Assembly: GCA_024279255.1 (NCBI GenBank)
Contig: JAJRRT010000074.1
Location: 1-41,621 of the forward strand
Direction: 5' to 3'
Source: Deltaproteobacteria bacterium
Lineage (GTDB): Bacteria > Desulfobacterota > Desulfuromonadia > Desulfuromonadales > Geopsychrobacteraceae
Length of the DNA stretch: 41,621 nt
Below the pieces are notes generated by a model. It ran no database searches. It was not told the DNA's origin and worked only from the letters and a program-made list of their open reading frames with translations. A program made the position numbers and the translations under genes. This document shows, piece after piece, positions 24,177 through 33,098 of this stretch (positions are counted from its first letter, which is position 1; every line of letters starts with the position of its first letter).

Positions 24177-27100
24177 TTATGGGTTGTGATGCTCTGCGTG
24201 ATGCTCTGCGTGATGATCCCGCAGACCAATCCCGCGGCGGATGTCCTCCAGGATCATGTAAAGGCTGGGAATCAGCAACAGGGTGATGCCGGTGGCGAAG
24301 AGGATTCCGAAGGCCAGGCTTATCGCCATGGGGATCAGAAACTGTGCCTGTACGCTGGTTTCAAGCATGATCGGCATCAGACCGCAAAAGGTCGTCAGTG
24401 AAGTCAGGATGATCGGTCGAAAACGTCGGGTCCCGGCGGCAACAAGGCTTTCACGTAATTCCATCCCTTTTCGACGGTTCTGGTTGGCGCGGTCGATCAG
24501 CAGCAGAGAGTCGTTGACCACAACCCCTGATAGGGCTACCAGACCGAACAGGCTTAACAGGCTTAGATCAAAGCCCATGATGATGTGTCCGAAAACGGCA
24601 CCGACCATACCGAAGGGGATGGCCGCCATGATCAGCAATGGCTGACTGTAGCTGCGGAAGGGGATAGCCAGCAGGGCGAAGATTATCAATAACGACAGTT
24701 TAAAGCCGTCGAGCATACTCCCCACTGACTCGGCTCTCTCTTTCTCTTCCCCTTCCATATCGAAGCTCAGGCCTGGATAATCGGCAACAAGTTGTGGCAA
24801 AATCTTGGCTTTTAGTTCTTTGAGGATATCCTGCGCGTTGTTCGTATGACTATCAACGCTAGCGGTGACATTGATCACCCGTTTACGGTCGGTGCGGTTG
24901 ATCTGGGAGAATCCGAAACCCTGGCTAAAAGTTGCTGCGATATTTAAGGGAACTTCGCCTCCAGAGGGGGTGCGGACCCGCAGATTCTCAAGGTCGGCCA
25001 GAGTCCGACGATTTTCTTCTGGATAACGAACCATAACCTTGATTTCATTGCGCCCACGTTGAAGTCGTAGAGCCTCGGCACCGAAGAAGGCGCCCCGAAC
25101 TTGGCGACCCAGATCACTTTCGGTAACGCCGAGGGTTTGTGCTGCGGGCTTGAGACGTAGTTTGATCTCACGTTTACCCCGTGCGTAGGTATCTTCAATG
25201 TCACTGACTCCGGGGTATTCAGCCAGCGCGCTACGGAGTTTGTCTGAGGCTTGTTCTAAGACCTCAAAGCGTTCATGGGCAAGTCGCACATCGATGTTAG
25301 CGCCCATATGGACCAGATTTGAGGCAAAAGTCAGGGATTCAATGCCGGGCATTTCACCCACTTTTTCGCGCCAGCGTGCAGAAATCTCTGTCGCCGGGAT
25401 GCCGCGTTGTTCACTTTCGGTCAGAAACATTGCCACGTTGGCAAGGTGTGTGCCGCTACTCGTAAGTCCGCCTCGCGGGCCTCCTCCGGCGATAGTGCCG
25501 CCGACCACAGAGTAGATATTGCGCAGGATGCTGCTCCCTGGTGTGCGGCTTTGGTCATATTCGTCAACCGTTTCCAATGCCGTTTCGACGAGGCGTTGTT
25601 GAACCAGTGCGGTATTTTCAGCTGGCATCCCGCGTATCATCTGGACCGACGCAGTAATACGATCACCATCGACATCAGGCATGAAGCGGAATTTGACCAC
25701 ACCACCTTTGACGATACCGATAGTCAGGATCAGTGCGCCTATCCCGAGCGCCAGTGAAACGTAGCGGTAGCTTATGTTCAGTTCGAGGATTCTATGGTAG
25801 GGACCGGCAATAAAGCGGTCGAGGGCGTTTCCGAATTTGCGCCTGACCCGATCGATTGCGCCGAGCAGGCCGCGACTTTCGCCCCGGCGTTTTCCGAGAG
25901 CCAGGTGTGCCGGCAGTACGAGCAGAGATTCGACCAGAGAGACCAGTAGCAGGGTGATGACGATCAGCGGGATGACCTTGATGAACTTACCCATCATCCC
26001 GGAGACGAAGACCAGTGGCGTAAAAGCAGCGACCGTGGTCAGGATCGAAAAAGTGACCGGGATTGCTACTTCCAGAGCGCCATCAATCGCAGCTTGGGCG
26101 AAGGGTTTTCCTGACTGGCGGTGTTCATAGATATTTTCACCGACCACAATTGCGTCGTCGACCAGGATTCCCAGCGCAAGGATGAAGGCGAAGAGTGAGA
26201 TCATATTGATTGAAACCCCGATAAAGGGCATCAAGAAGAGGGTGCCGAAGAAAGAGATCGGGATTCCGAGCATGACCCACATGGCGAGACGGATTTCGAG
26301 GAACAGACCGAGGATAATAATGACCAGGATGAGGCCGAAGAGGGCATTTTTTTGTAGCAACGACATGCGGCTTTCAAAGATCTCGGAAGTGTCATTCCAG
26401 ACCGCAAGTTGAATGCTCTCTGGGAACTGCAGACGTTTAGCCTCGATATAGTTCTGTACCAGTGCCGATATTTCGGTCGGTTTCTGATCGCCGATTCGGA
26501 AGACATTAACCATCGCCGCCGGGTGTCCATCGAAGCGCGCGTATTCATCGGTGTCAGCGAAGCCATCAACCACCTGTGCAATATCGCCTAGCTTCACCTG
26601 AGTACCATCGGAGTTGCTGAGGATAATAATGTCGGAATATTCAGGTCCGAAGTAGCGCCGTTCCTTAGTGCGGAGCAGGATTTCACCACCGGCAGTTTTA
26701 ATTGAACCACCCGGCAGGTCGAGGGACGCACTGCGTATTCTGCTTGCTACCTGCTCGAGGGTCAGGTGGTATTGGCGCAGGCGATCTTCTCGAATTTCGA
26801 CGGAAATTTCGAAAGGACGAATACCCCCCAGTTCGACTTGGGTAATCCCCGGTAGTTCGAGCAGTTCGTCACGGATGGTTTCAGCTTGCTGGCGCAGGCT
26901 GCGCTCACCGATCTCGCCGTAAACGACCAATGAGATGACTTCGCGGCGATTGAGCAGTTTACTGACAACCGGTTTTTCGGCGTCCTCAGGGAAGGTGGTG
27001 ATTCGGTCGATCTCACTTTTAATATCTTGCAGAATCTGATCCGGGTCCTGGTCGGAGTAGATCTCTGAGATGACGCTTCCTGAACCTTCTCCGGCACTCG

Positions 27101-27347
27101 ATTTGAGTTGCTTGATACCGTCGACCCCTGTCAGAGCTTCCTCGATCTTAAGGAGAATTCCCTCTTCGACCTCTTCCGGACCAGCACCGGGGTAGGCAAC
27201 TGAGACCGAAATGCGGTCGAGAGAGATCTCGGGGAATACTTCCTGCTTGATTTCCGGGGCCTTGATGATGCCACCCAGAATCAGAACCAGCATCAGCAGG
27301 TTGGCTGCTACGTGGTTGGTTGTCATCCAACGGATGGCACCTATCAT
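24177..27347 (-). CDS. RND-family efflux transporter, inner-membrane permease
   Basis: A 1056-residue AcrB/MdtC-like proton-driven exporter with 12 membrane helices and two large periplasmic loops. The TM4 proton-relay pair is present in LGILVDDAIVVGENIY (near residue 400). In TM10 the sequence SGVVVNDSLLLID carries Asn where AcrB has Lys940, as in many RND members outside the AcrB group. The N-terminus has PEISLDRISVSVAYPGAGPEEVE. The C-terminus is His-rich, ending DHHAEHHAEHHNP, partly from a 12-base tandem duplication. ATG 27347 overlaps the stop of the adaptor gene (ATGA). Substrates cannot be told from sequence; multidrug or lipophilic compounds are likely. Confidence 0.95.
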   Translation of the reverse strand: MIGAIRWMTTNHVAANLLMLVLILGGIIKAPEIKQEVFPEISLDRISVSVAYPGAGPEEVEEGILLKIEEALTGVDGIKQLKSSAGEGSGSVISEIYSDQDPDQILQDIKSEIDRITTFPEDAEKPVVSKLLNRREVISLVVYGEIGERSLRQQAETIRDELLELPGITQVELGGIRPFEISVEIREDRLRQYHLTLEQVASRIRSASLDLPGGSIKTAGGEILLRTKERRYFGPEYSDIIILSNSDGTQVKLGDIAQVVDGFADTDEYARFDGHPAAMVNVFRIGDQKPTEISALVQNYIEAKRLQFPESIQLAVWNDTSEIFESRMSLLQKNALFGLILVIIILGLFLEIRLAMWVMLGIPISFFGTLFLMPFIGVSINMISLFAFILALGILVDDAIVVGENIYEHRQSGKPFAQAAIDGALEVAIPVTFSILTTVAAFTPLVFVSGMMGKFIKVIPLIVITLLLVSLVESLLVLPAHLALGKRRGESRGLLGAIDRVRRKFGNALDRFIAGPYHRILELNISYRYVSLALGIGALILTIGIVKGGVVKFRFMPDVDGDRITASVQMIRGMPAENTALVQQRLVETALETVDEYDQSRTPGSSILRNIYSVVGGTIAGGGPRGGLTSSGTHLANVAMFLTESEQRGIPATEISARWREKVGEMPGIESLTFASNLVHMGANIDVRLAHERFEVLEQASDKLRSALAEYPGVSDIEDTYARGKREIKLRLKPAAQTLGVTESDLGRQVRGAFFGAEALRLQRGRNEIKVMVRYPEENRRTLADLENLRVRTPSGGEVPLNIAATFSQGFGFSQINRTDRKRVINVTASVDSHTNNAQDILKELKAKILPQLVADYPGLSFDMEGEEKERAESVGSMLDGFKLSLLIIFALLAIPFRSYSQPLLIMAAIPFGMVGAVFGHIIMGFDLSLLSLFGLVALSGVVVNDSLLLIDRANQNRRKGMELRESLVAAGTRRFRPIILTSLTTFCGLMPIMLETSVQAQFLIPMAISLAFGILFATGITLLLIPSLYMILEDIRRGIGLRDHHAEHHAEHHNP
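24188..24211. repeat. 12-base tandem duplication in the RND gene 3' end
   Basis: GATGCTCTGCGT occurs twice in a row. In the leftward reading it encodes the repeated HAEH unit of the His-rich C-terminal tail. Confidence 0.8.
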
Positions 27348-28540
27348 TGTTGCATCCCCTTATTTTGCGGACGGAGCTTTAGTTCCGTTGCAGCACCTGA
27401 GATATTGGTGAGAATCAGGCGTTCGCCTCCCTGCAACCCTTGATCAATCAGCAAACTCTGTTGTTGACGGCGCAGAATATGGATTGGGCGGATTTCAAGC
27501 TGGTCATTTTCATCAGCCAACCAAACGACATTGCCCTCACGCAAAGCACTGCGTGGAATGATGACCACCTGACCGAGACTTGTCCCTTCAATTTCGATAT
27601 CGACAAACAAGCCATTAGCTAGGGGGATGTCGTGTTCTCCTTTTTGTTGTCTGAGCTTGTAGGGGTCATCTACGCTGATGGCTATCTTGGCCATACGACT
27701 CGCATTGTCAATTTCACCAAAGGTCCGGGTAACGGTGCCTTGCCAGTGGTAACGTTTGTCGTTGATCAGTGTAGAAATGGTGCACCTTGCCCCTTTTTTA
27801 TCGCTGCCAGTTGGCGGAATGTCGATCCAACTCAGGTCTGCAAGCGGCAGGGGCACAATGATCTCAGCTTGATCGGTTCCCGCGAACATCGCCAGCGGGT
27901 TGCCGCTGCGAACGTATTCACCCAGATCGACTTTCTTGCTGCGGAGTCGTCCATTGAAGGGGGCGAATATGCTGGTGCGTTCCAGGTTCAGCTTGGCTAG
28001 ATCAAGATTGGCTTGCGCCGCCGCAAGGTCAGCTTTGGCACTGTCAAGTTGTGGCTTTCGCAGAACCAGCGCTCCGGGCACCCCCTTGTTTGGTAGCTCA
28101 ATCTGTTTCCATTCACGTAGAGCAATGCCCGATTGTTCCTCTTCTGTTTGTAACCCGGTTCTGGCGCGAGCCAGGTCGGCTTCAGCCTTCTGTATGGCCA
28201 GTCGGTAGTCACGGGGATCAATTTCGAGAAGTTTATCCCCTTTGCGAAAAAAACCACCTTCAACAAAGGCTGGTGAGACCCAGCTCAGTTTGCCATTGAC
28301 CTCTGCGACCACTGAGATCTCCTGTTGCGGTTCTGCAGTGCCGGTGGCATGAACGGAGGCGCGTTCTGTCTGGCGAACCACCATGATGGTTTCGACCAGC
28401 AGACCAGGATTTATGTGGGACTTCTTTTCCGGAGGCTTGCGTGATTTAACCAGCGTAATGGCCCCGAAACTCGCGATCAGCAGAATCAGAAGTGGCAATA
28501 CCCATTTAAGGTGGTTTTTTTTCGAGTTGATTTCGTTCAT
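27344..28540 (-). CDS. Membrane fusion (periplasmic adaptor) protein of the RND efflux system
   Basis: A 398-residue HlyD/AcrA-like adaptor. An N-terminal membrane segment (about 12-30, LKWVLPLLILLIASFGAITLV) anchors or exports it. The lipoyl half-motifs are TGTAEPQQEISVVAEVNGKL and later FAPFNGRLRSKKVDLGEYV. Between them lies an alpha hairpin (LAIQKAEADLARARTGLQ and AKADLAAAQANLDLAKLNLERT). Beta-barrel and membrane-proximal domains follow. It bridges the permease and the outer-membrane channel. It overlaps both neighbours by 4 bases, so expression is coupled. Confidence 0.94.
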   Translation of the reverse strand: MNEINSKKNHLKWVLPLLILLIASFGAITLVKSRKPPEKKSHINPGLLVETIMVVRQTERASVHATGTAEPQQEISVVAEVNGKLSWVSPAFVEGGFFRKGDKLLEIDPRDYRLAIQKAEADLARARTGLQTEEEQSGIALREWKQIELPNKGVPGALVLRKPQLDSAKADLAAAQANLDLAKLNLERTSIFAPFNGRLRSKKVDLGEYVRSGNPLAMFAGTDQAEIIVPLPLADLSWIDIPPTGSDKKGARCTISTLINDKRYHWQGTVTRTFGEIDNASRMAKIAISVDDPYKLRQQKGEHDIPLANGLFVDIEIEGTSLGQVVIIPRSALREGNVVWLADENDQLEIRPIHILRRQQQSLLIDQGLQGGERLILTNISGAATELKLRPQNKGMQQ

Positions 28541-29928
28541 TGAGGTTTCCCCTGCTTGACCAGTTGTTGGTGTTCGGTATTTAATTGTTCGGCCATCCAG
28601 TTACCACCAAGGGCGCGAGCTAGTGAGGTTCGCTGTGACAGCAGTTGTCTTTGGGCTGCCAGGAGTTGGCTTTGGGCATTAAAATTGAAAATTTGAGAGG
28701 TGAGTACTGGCAGGTAATCACTCAGCCCATTCATGTAACGGTCGAGGGAGAGTCGTTGTGTTGCCGCTGTCGCTTTCTCACGTTCTTGTAGGCGGGTGAT
28801 CTTCGCTGCAGTGGTGCGATTACCGCTTAAGGCATCCTCGACCTCCTGAAAGCTGCGCAGAACTGTTTGCTGGTAGCTTGCGACGATTTCCGCAAATTGG
28901 GCGCGATTGCGCGCCACCTCGGCTTTGCGGCGCCCACCATCGAAGATGGGTTGTGACAGTTTGAGTAGCAGACTCCAGAAATCACCAGAGATCAAGCTGC
29001 CTGTAATATCTGAACGGGAGCCCTCATAACTTCCTATGAGGTTGAAAGTCGGGAAGCGATCAGCGATCGTCGCTGCGACTTCAGCATCCTTAGCTTCAAC
29101 CCGCAGTAGCGCTGCGCGAATATCAGGTCTATTTGTCAGGAGGTCTGCTGGGACCCCTGCGGGGAGTTGCGGAGGAGCTGCGGGGATTTTCGCCAATTGA
29201 AGAAACTTTTGACTTCCTGGATAATCACCAAGTAAAACTGCCAGTGCATTTTCAGCGACAGTCAATGAATGCTCATAGTTCAAACGATTCGCTTGAGCTG
29301 CTGCCAGATTTTGTCGGGCTTGATAGAGATCAACTGCGGCGGCAATTCCCAGTCGGTAACGATCTTCAATTCTCTGTGATGTACCGCTATAGCTAGCGAT
29401 AGCGGCGTCAGTCAGCGCTAGCTGGGCGCGCTGCTCGACTGCTAGATAGTAAAGGTCGACCAGTTGTGCTGACAGGCTTATATAGAGGCTTTGCAAGTCC
29501 ATGCTTGAGGCCTGGTAGTTGAGTCGGCCCGCATCAGCTCTTGCTGCGAGTTTACCAAGTAGATCTAGCTCAAAGCCCGCCGAGATCGATAATTGAGAGC
29601 TCTCCCCCAGTTTGGTACTGCCGGTTTGCCCTTCAATCGTCAGGTTTGGGTAACGAAAAGAACGCGTTTGCCGCATTATGGCTTCAGCCTGGCTCAGTCG
29701 GGCATGTCCCTGAGCGAGACTGAGGTTGGAGCGAAAAAGCTGAGACAACAATTGATTCAAGTTTGGATCGTTGAAATTTGTCCACCATTGATCTGGCTGA
29801 ACTTGTACGTTCGCCTCCGATACTGAAAAACTGGTTGGTAACTTCTTTGGTTCGACGGTCTGTTTACTGTGAGGCGCGCAGGCACTGACTAGAAATAGCA
29901 GGACAGGTATGAATCGAAGAATCAACAT
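28537..29928 (-). CDS. NodT-type outer-membrane efflux lipoprotein (TolC family)
   Basis: A 463-residue outer-membrane factor. The signal peptide ends in the lipobox LVSAC, with Cys17 as the lipidated residue. Two OEP repeats are visible, each with long amphipathic helices (NQLLSQLFRSNLSLAQGHARLSQ and later RRKAEVARNRAQFAEIVASY). Typical NodT landmarks are NRPDIRAA and the C-terminal RTSLARALGGNW. It forms the trimeric exit duct of the pump. GGAGG just before the start lies within the final codons of tetR; the two genes overlap by 7 bases. Confidence 0.93.
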   Translation of the reverse strand: MLILRFIPVLLFLVSACAPHSKQTVEPKKLPTSFSVSEANVQVQPDQWWTNFNDPNLNQLLSQLFRSNLSLAQGHARLSQAEAIMRQTRSFRYPNLTIEGQTGSTKLGESSQLSISAGFELDLLGKLAARADAGRLNYQASSMDLQSLYISLSAQLVDLYYLAVEQRAQLALTDAAIASYSGTSQRIEDRYRLGIAAAVDLYQARQNLAAAQANRLNYEHSLTVAENALAVLLGDYPGSQKFLQLAKIPAAPPQLPAGVPADLLTNRPDIRAALLRVEAKDAEVAATIADRFPTFNLIGSYEGSRSDITGSLISGDFWSLLLKLSQPIFDGGRRKAEVARNRAQFAEIVASYQQTVLRSFQEVEDALSGNRTTAAKITRLQEREKATAATQRLSLDRYMNGLSDYLPVLTSQIFNFNAQSQLLAAQRQLLSQRTSLARALGGNWMAEQLNTEHQQLVKQGKPQ

Positions 29929-30560
29929 GGAGCCTCCAGTCCGGCAGTGACAAAGCTTATCAGGTTGTTTGTCATGAAATCATCGTCTTCGGAGTTGGAG
30001 TCGGAATTGTCCTTGAACATTTGTGCAAATCCGGAGAAACAGATGCAGTGTCCCATCGCTCCCATGGTGAAGAAGATGCGGGTGAAAATAAGTTTTGACG
30101 GCAGGTGGGGTAAAGCCAAGCATAACGCAAGATGTAGTTTGTTTATGAGGGGATGGACCAGCGCAAGAAAAAGATCCCTTACAACTGGATCGGCAGAGGT
30201 CATTGCCCGACCGACGATACTGATGAATTCACTCGAACCGGTACTGTTGCGCCGGAAGGCGAAGGTTGGTTCAATGAATGCACGCACCAGGGCTTCTGTG
30301 CCTGGAATGGCCCCTGTTGTAGCAGCTTCCGTCAAAACTTGGTCAATCCTATCGCTACGTTGTTGGTTCAGCGGTAGCAGTCTACGTTCCAGTACCGCGC
30401 GGAGGAGGGCTTCTTTAGAGCCGAAGTGGTAGTTGGCTGCTGCCAGGTTGGCTTTGGCAGCTGTGGTTATTGCACGCAGGGAAGTGTTGGCAAATCCCTG
30501 TTGCGAGAAAAGGCTCTCGGCCGCATCGAGCAACCGGGTCTTTGTATCGGTTTGAGTCAT
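29922..30560 (-). CDS. TetR-family repressor of the efflux operon
   Basis: A 212-residue TetR regulator. The helix-turn-helix lies at about residues 10-55 (TRLLDAAESLFSQQGFANTSLRAIT, then ANYHFGSKEALLRAVLERR). The ligand-binding part has the CecR/YbiH-like C-terminal layout (ALVRAFIEPTF, RDLFLALVHPLINKL). An acidic stretch NSDSNSEDDD lies near the C-terminus. AGAGGAG precedes ATG 30560. It is the first gene of tetR-OMF-MFP-RND, and a perfect palindrome lies inside its promoter, so autorepression relieved by a pump substrate is the natural model (inferred). Confidence 0.92.
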   Translation of the reverse strand: MTQTDTKTRLLDAAESLFSQQGFANTSLRAITTAAKANLAAANYHFGSKEALLRAVLERRLLPLNQQRSDRIDQVLTEAATTGAIPGTEALVRAFIEPTFAFRRNSTGSSEFISIVGRAMTSADPVVRDLFLALVHPLINKLHLALCLALPHLPSKLIFTRIFFTMGAMGHCICFSGFAQMFKDNSDSNSEDDDFMTNNLISFVTAGLEAPC

Positions 30561-30585
30561 TTATGGCTCCTCTATTGAAACAATC

Positions 30586-30607
30586 ATTTAAAACGATCGT
30601 TTTAAAT
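30586..30607. promoter_or_regulatory. Perfect 22-bp palindromic operator, probable TetR site
   Basis: The core AAAACGATCGTTTT extends to a perfect dyad of 11 bases per arm, centred between 30596 and 30597. Its position in the promoter of the adjacent TetR gene is classical for autorepression. It lies 16 bases before the -35 box of the rightward gene, so an effect there is also possible. Confidence 0.8.
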
Positions 30608-30614
30608 CTGTCAA
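30586..30614 (-). promoter_or_regulatory. Promoter of the tetR-efflux operon
   Basis: On the minus strand TTGACA (30614-30609) and TTAAAT (30591-30586) are separated by 17 bases. The palindromic operator fills the spacer and covers the -10 box. Confidence 0.65.
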
Positions 30615-30623
30615 GCGAGCATG

Positions 30624-30652
30624 TTGACAGAATCATCTTAAAAAACTATAAA
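30624..30652 (+). promoter_or_regulatory. Strong sigma70-type promoter of the L,D-transpeptidase gene
   Basis: TTGACA at 30624-30629 and TATAAA at 30647-30652 with a 17-base spacer, close to consensus. The transcript would begin near 30659 with a leader of about 60 bases. Confidence 0.7.
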
Positions 30653-30720
30653 AGAACAGAACCTACTGTTTTTATTGAATAAGATTCTTTCCAGCTTCTT
30701 TTGGAGCGATTAGGCTGACC

Positions 30721-32403
30721 ATGCTTTTTTCTAAACAAATGTCGGCTGTCTGGTTGATCCTGTTGGGAGCTCTGTTGCTGGCGGAAGGCTGCCTCTCTCC
30801 GATTTCGGCCCCTGTTTTTTATCAGCAGACCGCGTTGCCACGTGAACAGATCGCCACGCAGATTCTCAAAATCGTTAGCGAAGGTCTTGATTCCCATCCC
30901 CAGTCACGCGAAGCGCGATTACTGCAAAAATTTTATGTCGTTCAGAATGGTCTTCCTGCCTGGATTGATAAACATGGACTCTCTCTGGCAGCCTGGCAGT
31001 TAATAGGTGTTTTGGAAGATTCGGGTCGGGAGGGTTTGCCGCCTCATCGTTACGAACCTGAGTATTTGCGCGGTCTTCTGCAGCCAACTAAAGAGGAGAA
31101 TGAGGCATATCTCGGTTGGCCTTCTGCACAAGTTGCAAGGGTTGATATTGCGCTAAGCCGTGCGTTTTTCCGCTATGCGGGAGATAACCTCTGGGGACAG
31201 GAGCGCAGTTGGCGTTCTCGCAGTGATTGGCATCGCTTCCCTCGTGATATTGCTCCAACTCAATTGCTCTCATTGGCGCTTGAGCTTGATGCGATGCCTT
31301 CAGCTTTGCGAGAGTTGCCGAATGTGAGTCAAGGCTATTTGCGTTTGCGTCAGGCATTGCATCGCTATCGTGAGCTAGCAGCAATCGGTGGTTGGGAAAG
31401 AATAAATCCGGGAGCTACTCTGCACCTCGGAGAGACTGACCCGCGTGTGCCGCAGTTGCGTAAACGACTCTGGCTTGATGGTGATCTGTATGGCGACCTG
31501 GTACAGGGTGATCTCTATGATGTTGAGCTTCAGCAGGGCTTGCAGTGCTTTCAACGCAGGCATGGATTGACAGCTGATGGGACTCTGGGCCCACTGAGTT
31601 TACAGGCCTTAAATGTCCCGATTGAACAGCGCATCGCTCAGATCTTACGTAATATGGAGCGTTGGCGTTGGGAAGAGAGTCGTTCCGGGCATACAGAGAT
31701 TCGGGTCAATCTCGCCGCATTTTCGCTCGAAGTGACTGGTGGCGAGCAGTCTTTGTTCAGCATGCCAGTCATTATCGGGCGTCAGGAACGAGCTACCCCA
31801 TTGTTTTCCAGCCAGATTGAATCACTTATTCTCTCGCCTTACTGGTACGTGCCTCCAACATTGCTGCGTGAAACTTTGCCGCGTATTACCGCCGACCCTT
31901 CATACTTGCGTCGCAATCATTACGAAGTTCTCGACCCTGCGGGGAACTTACTTGAGGTCGGACGGAACTTCAGTCGCAGGTGGCAACACGGTGAGGTAGA
32001 AGCTTCTTTACGGCAACAGCCGGGGCCGTGGAACCCGATGGGAGACATCAAGTTTCTGCTCCCGAACTCCTGGTCGATCTATCTGCATGATACCCCGAAG
32101 AAACAGCTTTTCAGTCGAACTCAGCGCGCGTTCAGTTCGGGTTGTATTCGCTTATCCCAGCCGCATAAGCTTGCACGTTGGCTGTTGGAACGTGATAGCT
32201 GGGGACAGTCACAGATTGACAAATTGTTTGATTCGGGCAGTTCACGCATGATTGAACTCGAAAATTCCCTCAACCTGAGCATTGGCTATTGGACAGCTTG
32301 GGTTGACGATGCCGGCCGGCTTAATTTTCGCGATGATATTTATGGGCGAGATCTGCAGTTGGCCAGAGAGTTGCGTCAGAACCCGGAGTATTTCTTTAAT
32401 TAA
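30721..32403 (+). CDS. YcbB/LdtD-like L,D-transpeptidase
   Basis: A 560-residue envelope enzyme expected to form 3-3 crosslinks in peptidoglycan. The N-terminal hydrophobic segment (about 8-23) ends LLLAEGC, which could be a weak lipobox or a plain signal anchor. The order is as in E. coli YcbB: a helical scaffold region (about 60-235); a PG_binding_1 segment with LQCFQRRHGLTADGTLGPLSLQALN (about 270-300); then the YkuD catalytic domain with ILSPYWYVPPTL, HDTP and SSGCIRL, where Cys475 is the nucleophile. It is divergent from the tetR-efflux operon. It is about 60 residues shorter than E. coli YcbB. Confidence 0.92.
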   Translation: MLFSKQMSAVWLILLGALLLAEGCLSPISAPVFYQQTALPREQIATQILKIVSEGLDSHPQSREARLLQKFYVVQNGLPAWIDKHGLSLAAWQLIGVLEDSGREGLPPHRYEPEYLRGLLQPTKEENEAYLGWPSAQVARVDIALSRAFFRYAGDNLWGQERSWRSRSDWHRFPRDIAPTQLLSLALELDAMPSALRELPNVSQGYLRLRQALHRYRELAAIGGWERINPGATLHLGETDPRVPQLRKRLWLDGDLYGDLVQGDLYDVELQQGLQCFQRRHGLTADGTLGPLSLQALNVPIEQRIAQILRNMERWRWEESRSGHTEIRVNLAAFSLEVTGGEQSLFSMPVIIGRQERATPLFSSQIESLILSPYWYVPPTLLRETLPRITADPSYLRRNHYEVLDPAGNLLEVGRNFSRRWQHGEVEASLRQQPGPWNPMGDIKFLLPNSWSIYLHDTPKKQLFSRTQRAFSSGCIRLSQPHKLARWLLERDSWGQSQIDKLFDSGSSRMIELENSLNLSIGYWTAWVDDAGRLNFRDDIYGRDLQLARELRQNPEYFFN

Positions 32404-32421
32404 TCTGACCAATTGAAAAGC

Positions 32422-32454
32422 GCTCGGCTCCTGAGCAACGCTCAGGAGCCGAGC
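32422..32454 (-). terminator. Intrinsic terminator between convergent genes
   Basis: A perfect 15-bp stem (GCTCGGCTCCTGAGC and its complement) with a 3-base loop. Read leftward it is followed by GCTTTTCAATT, so it fits the uspA transcript best. Rightward the following bases are not T-rich. Confidence 0.75.
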
Positions 32455-32484
32455 ACACTATTTATCTTCAGCTGGGGAGATTAT

Positions 32485-32994
32485 TCAAAAGCCATCTTCA
32501 TGGAAACCCTCAGGGATGCGCACCACCAACACTGGAACCGTCGAAATGTGCAGAACCTTGAGAGTTGTTGTCCCGAGCATGGCATCAGCCAGAACAGAAT
32601 GACGATGCGACCCCATGATGATCAGATCGGCATTACGCTTTTCGGCTTCTTCGATAATGGCTTGTTTGGGTTGCATTTTTCTAACGGTAATGCTGGCTAC
32701 TCGTTCACGGCCCCGTGGGTCACTGGCGGTCTCTTTCGAGCAAAGAAGTTCAAGGCGTTCGGTGATTGCCTTTTCGGCCTCGGCGACGGCCTTTTCAAAG
32801 ATGTCTTCTGACTTTTCTTGAAACATGTAGAGGTCAGCCATGTTCTGTGCGGCTGCTGGCAACGGCTCATGGCCGTGAATGATATGGATTTTTGCATCGT
32901 ATTTTTGAGCGAGACTCAGGGCGTAGCGAAAGACATAGGGCGTGCCCCCACCTAAGCCTGTTGAGTAGAGAATGTTCTTAATTTTTGGAATCAT
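32485..32994 (-). CDS. Universal stress protein (UspA family)
   Basis: A 169-residue single UspA domain from ATG 32994, chosen because AAGGAG precedes it with ideal spacing; a longer frame to 33045 has no such signal. It starts MIPKIKNILYSTGLGGGTPYVFRYALSLAQ and ends in the typical VLHISTVPVLVVRIPEG strand. The nucleotide-binding loop GSHRHSVLADAMLGTTT deviates from G-2x-G-9x-G(S/T), with Arg in place of the second Gly, so ATP binding is uncertain. About 45 residues (70-115) form a charged helix. It probably supports stress survival; the partner is unknown. Confidence 0.9.
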   Translation of the reverse strand: MIPKIKNILYSTGLGGGTPYVFRYALSLAQKYDAKIHIIHGHEPLPAAAQNMADLYMFQEKSEDIFEKAVAEAEKAITERLELLCSKETASDPRGRERVASITVRKMQPKQAIIEEAEKRNADLIIMGSHRHSVLADAMLGTTTLKVLHISTVPVLVVRIPEGFHEDGF

Positions 32995-33098
32995 CTGCAG
33001 CTCCTTTATTGCGTAGCTCTTCTGTGAGGAAAAGTTCGGGTACAAGAGGTCTTTACACTACCAACAGTATGCCGCAGATTCTGAGAAAGAAAAGAGGA

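Noticed and set aside
32413..32811. 132-codon plus-strand frame opposite uspA
   Set aside because: It starts inside the terminator hairpin region and is antisense to the well-supported UspA gene.
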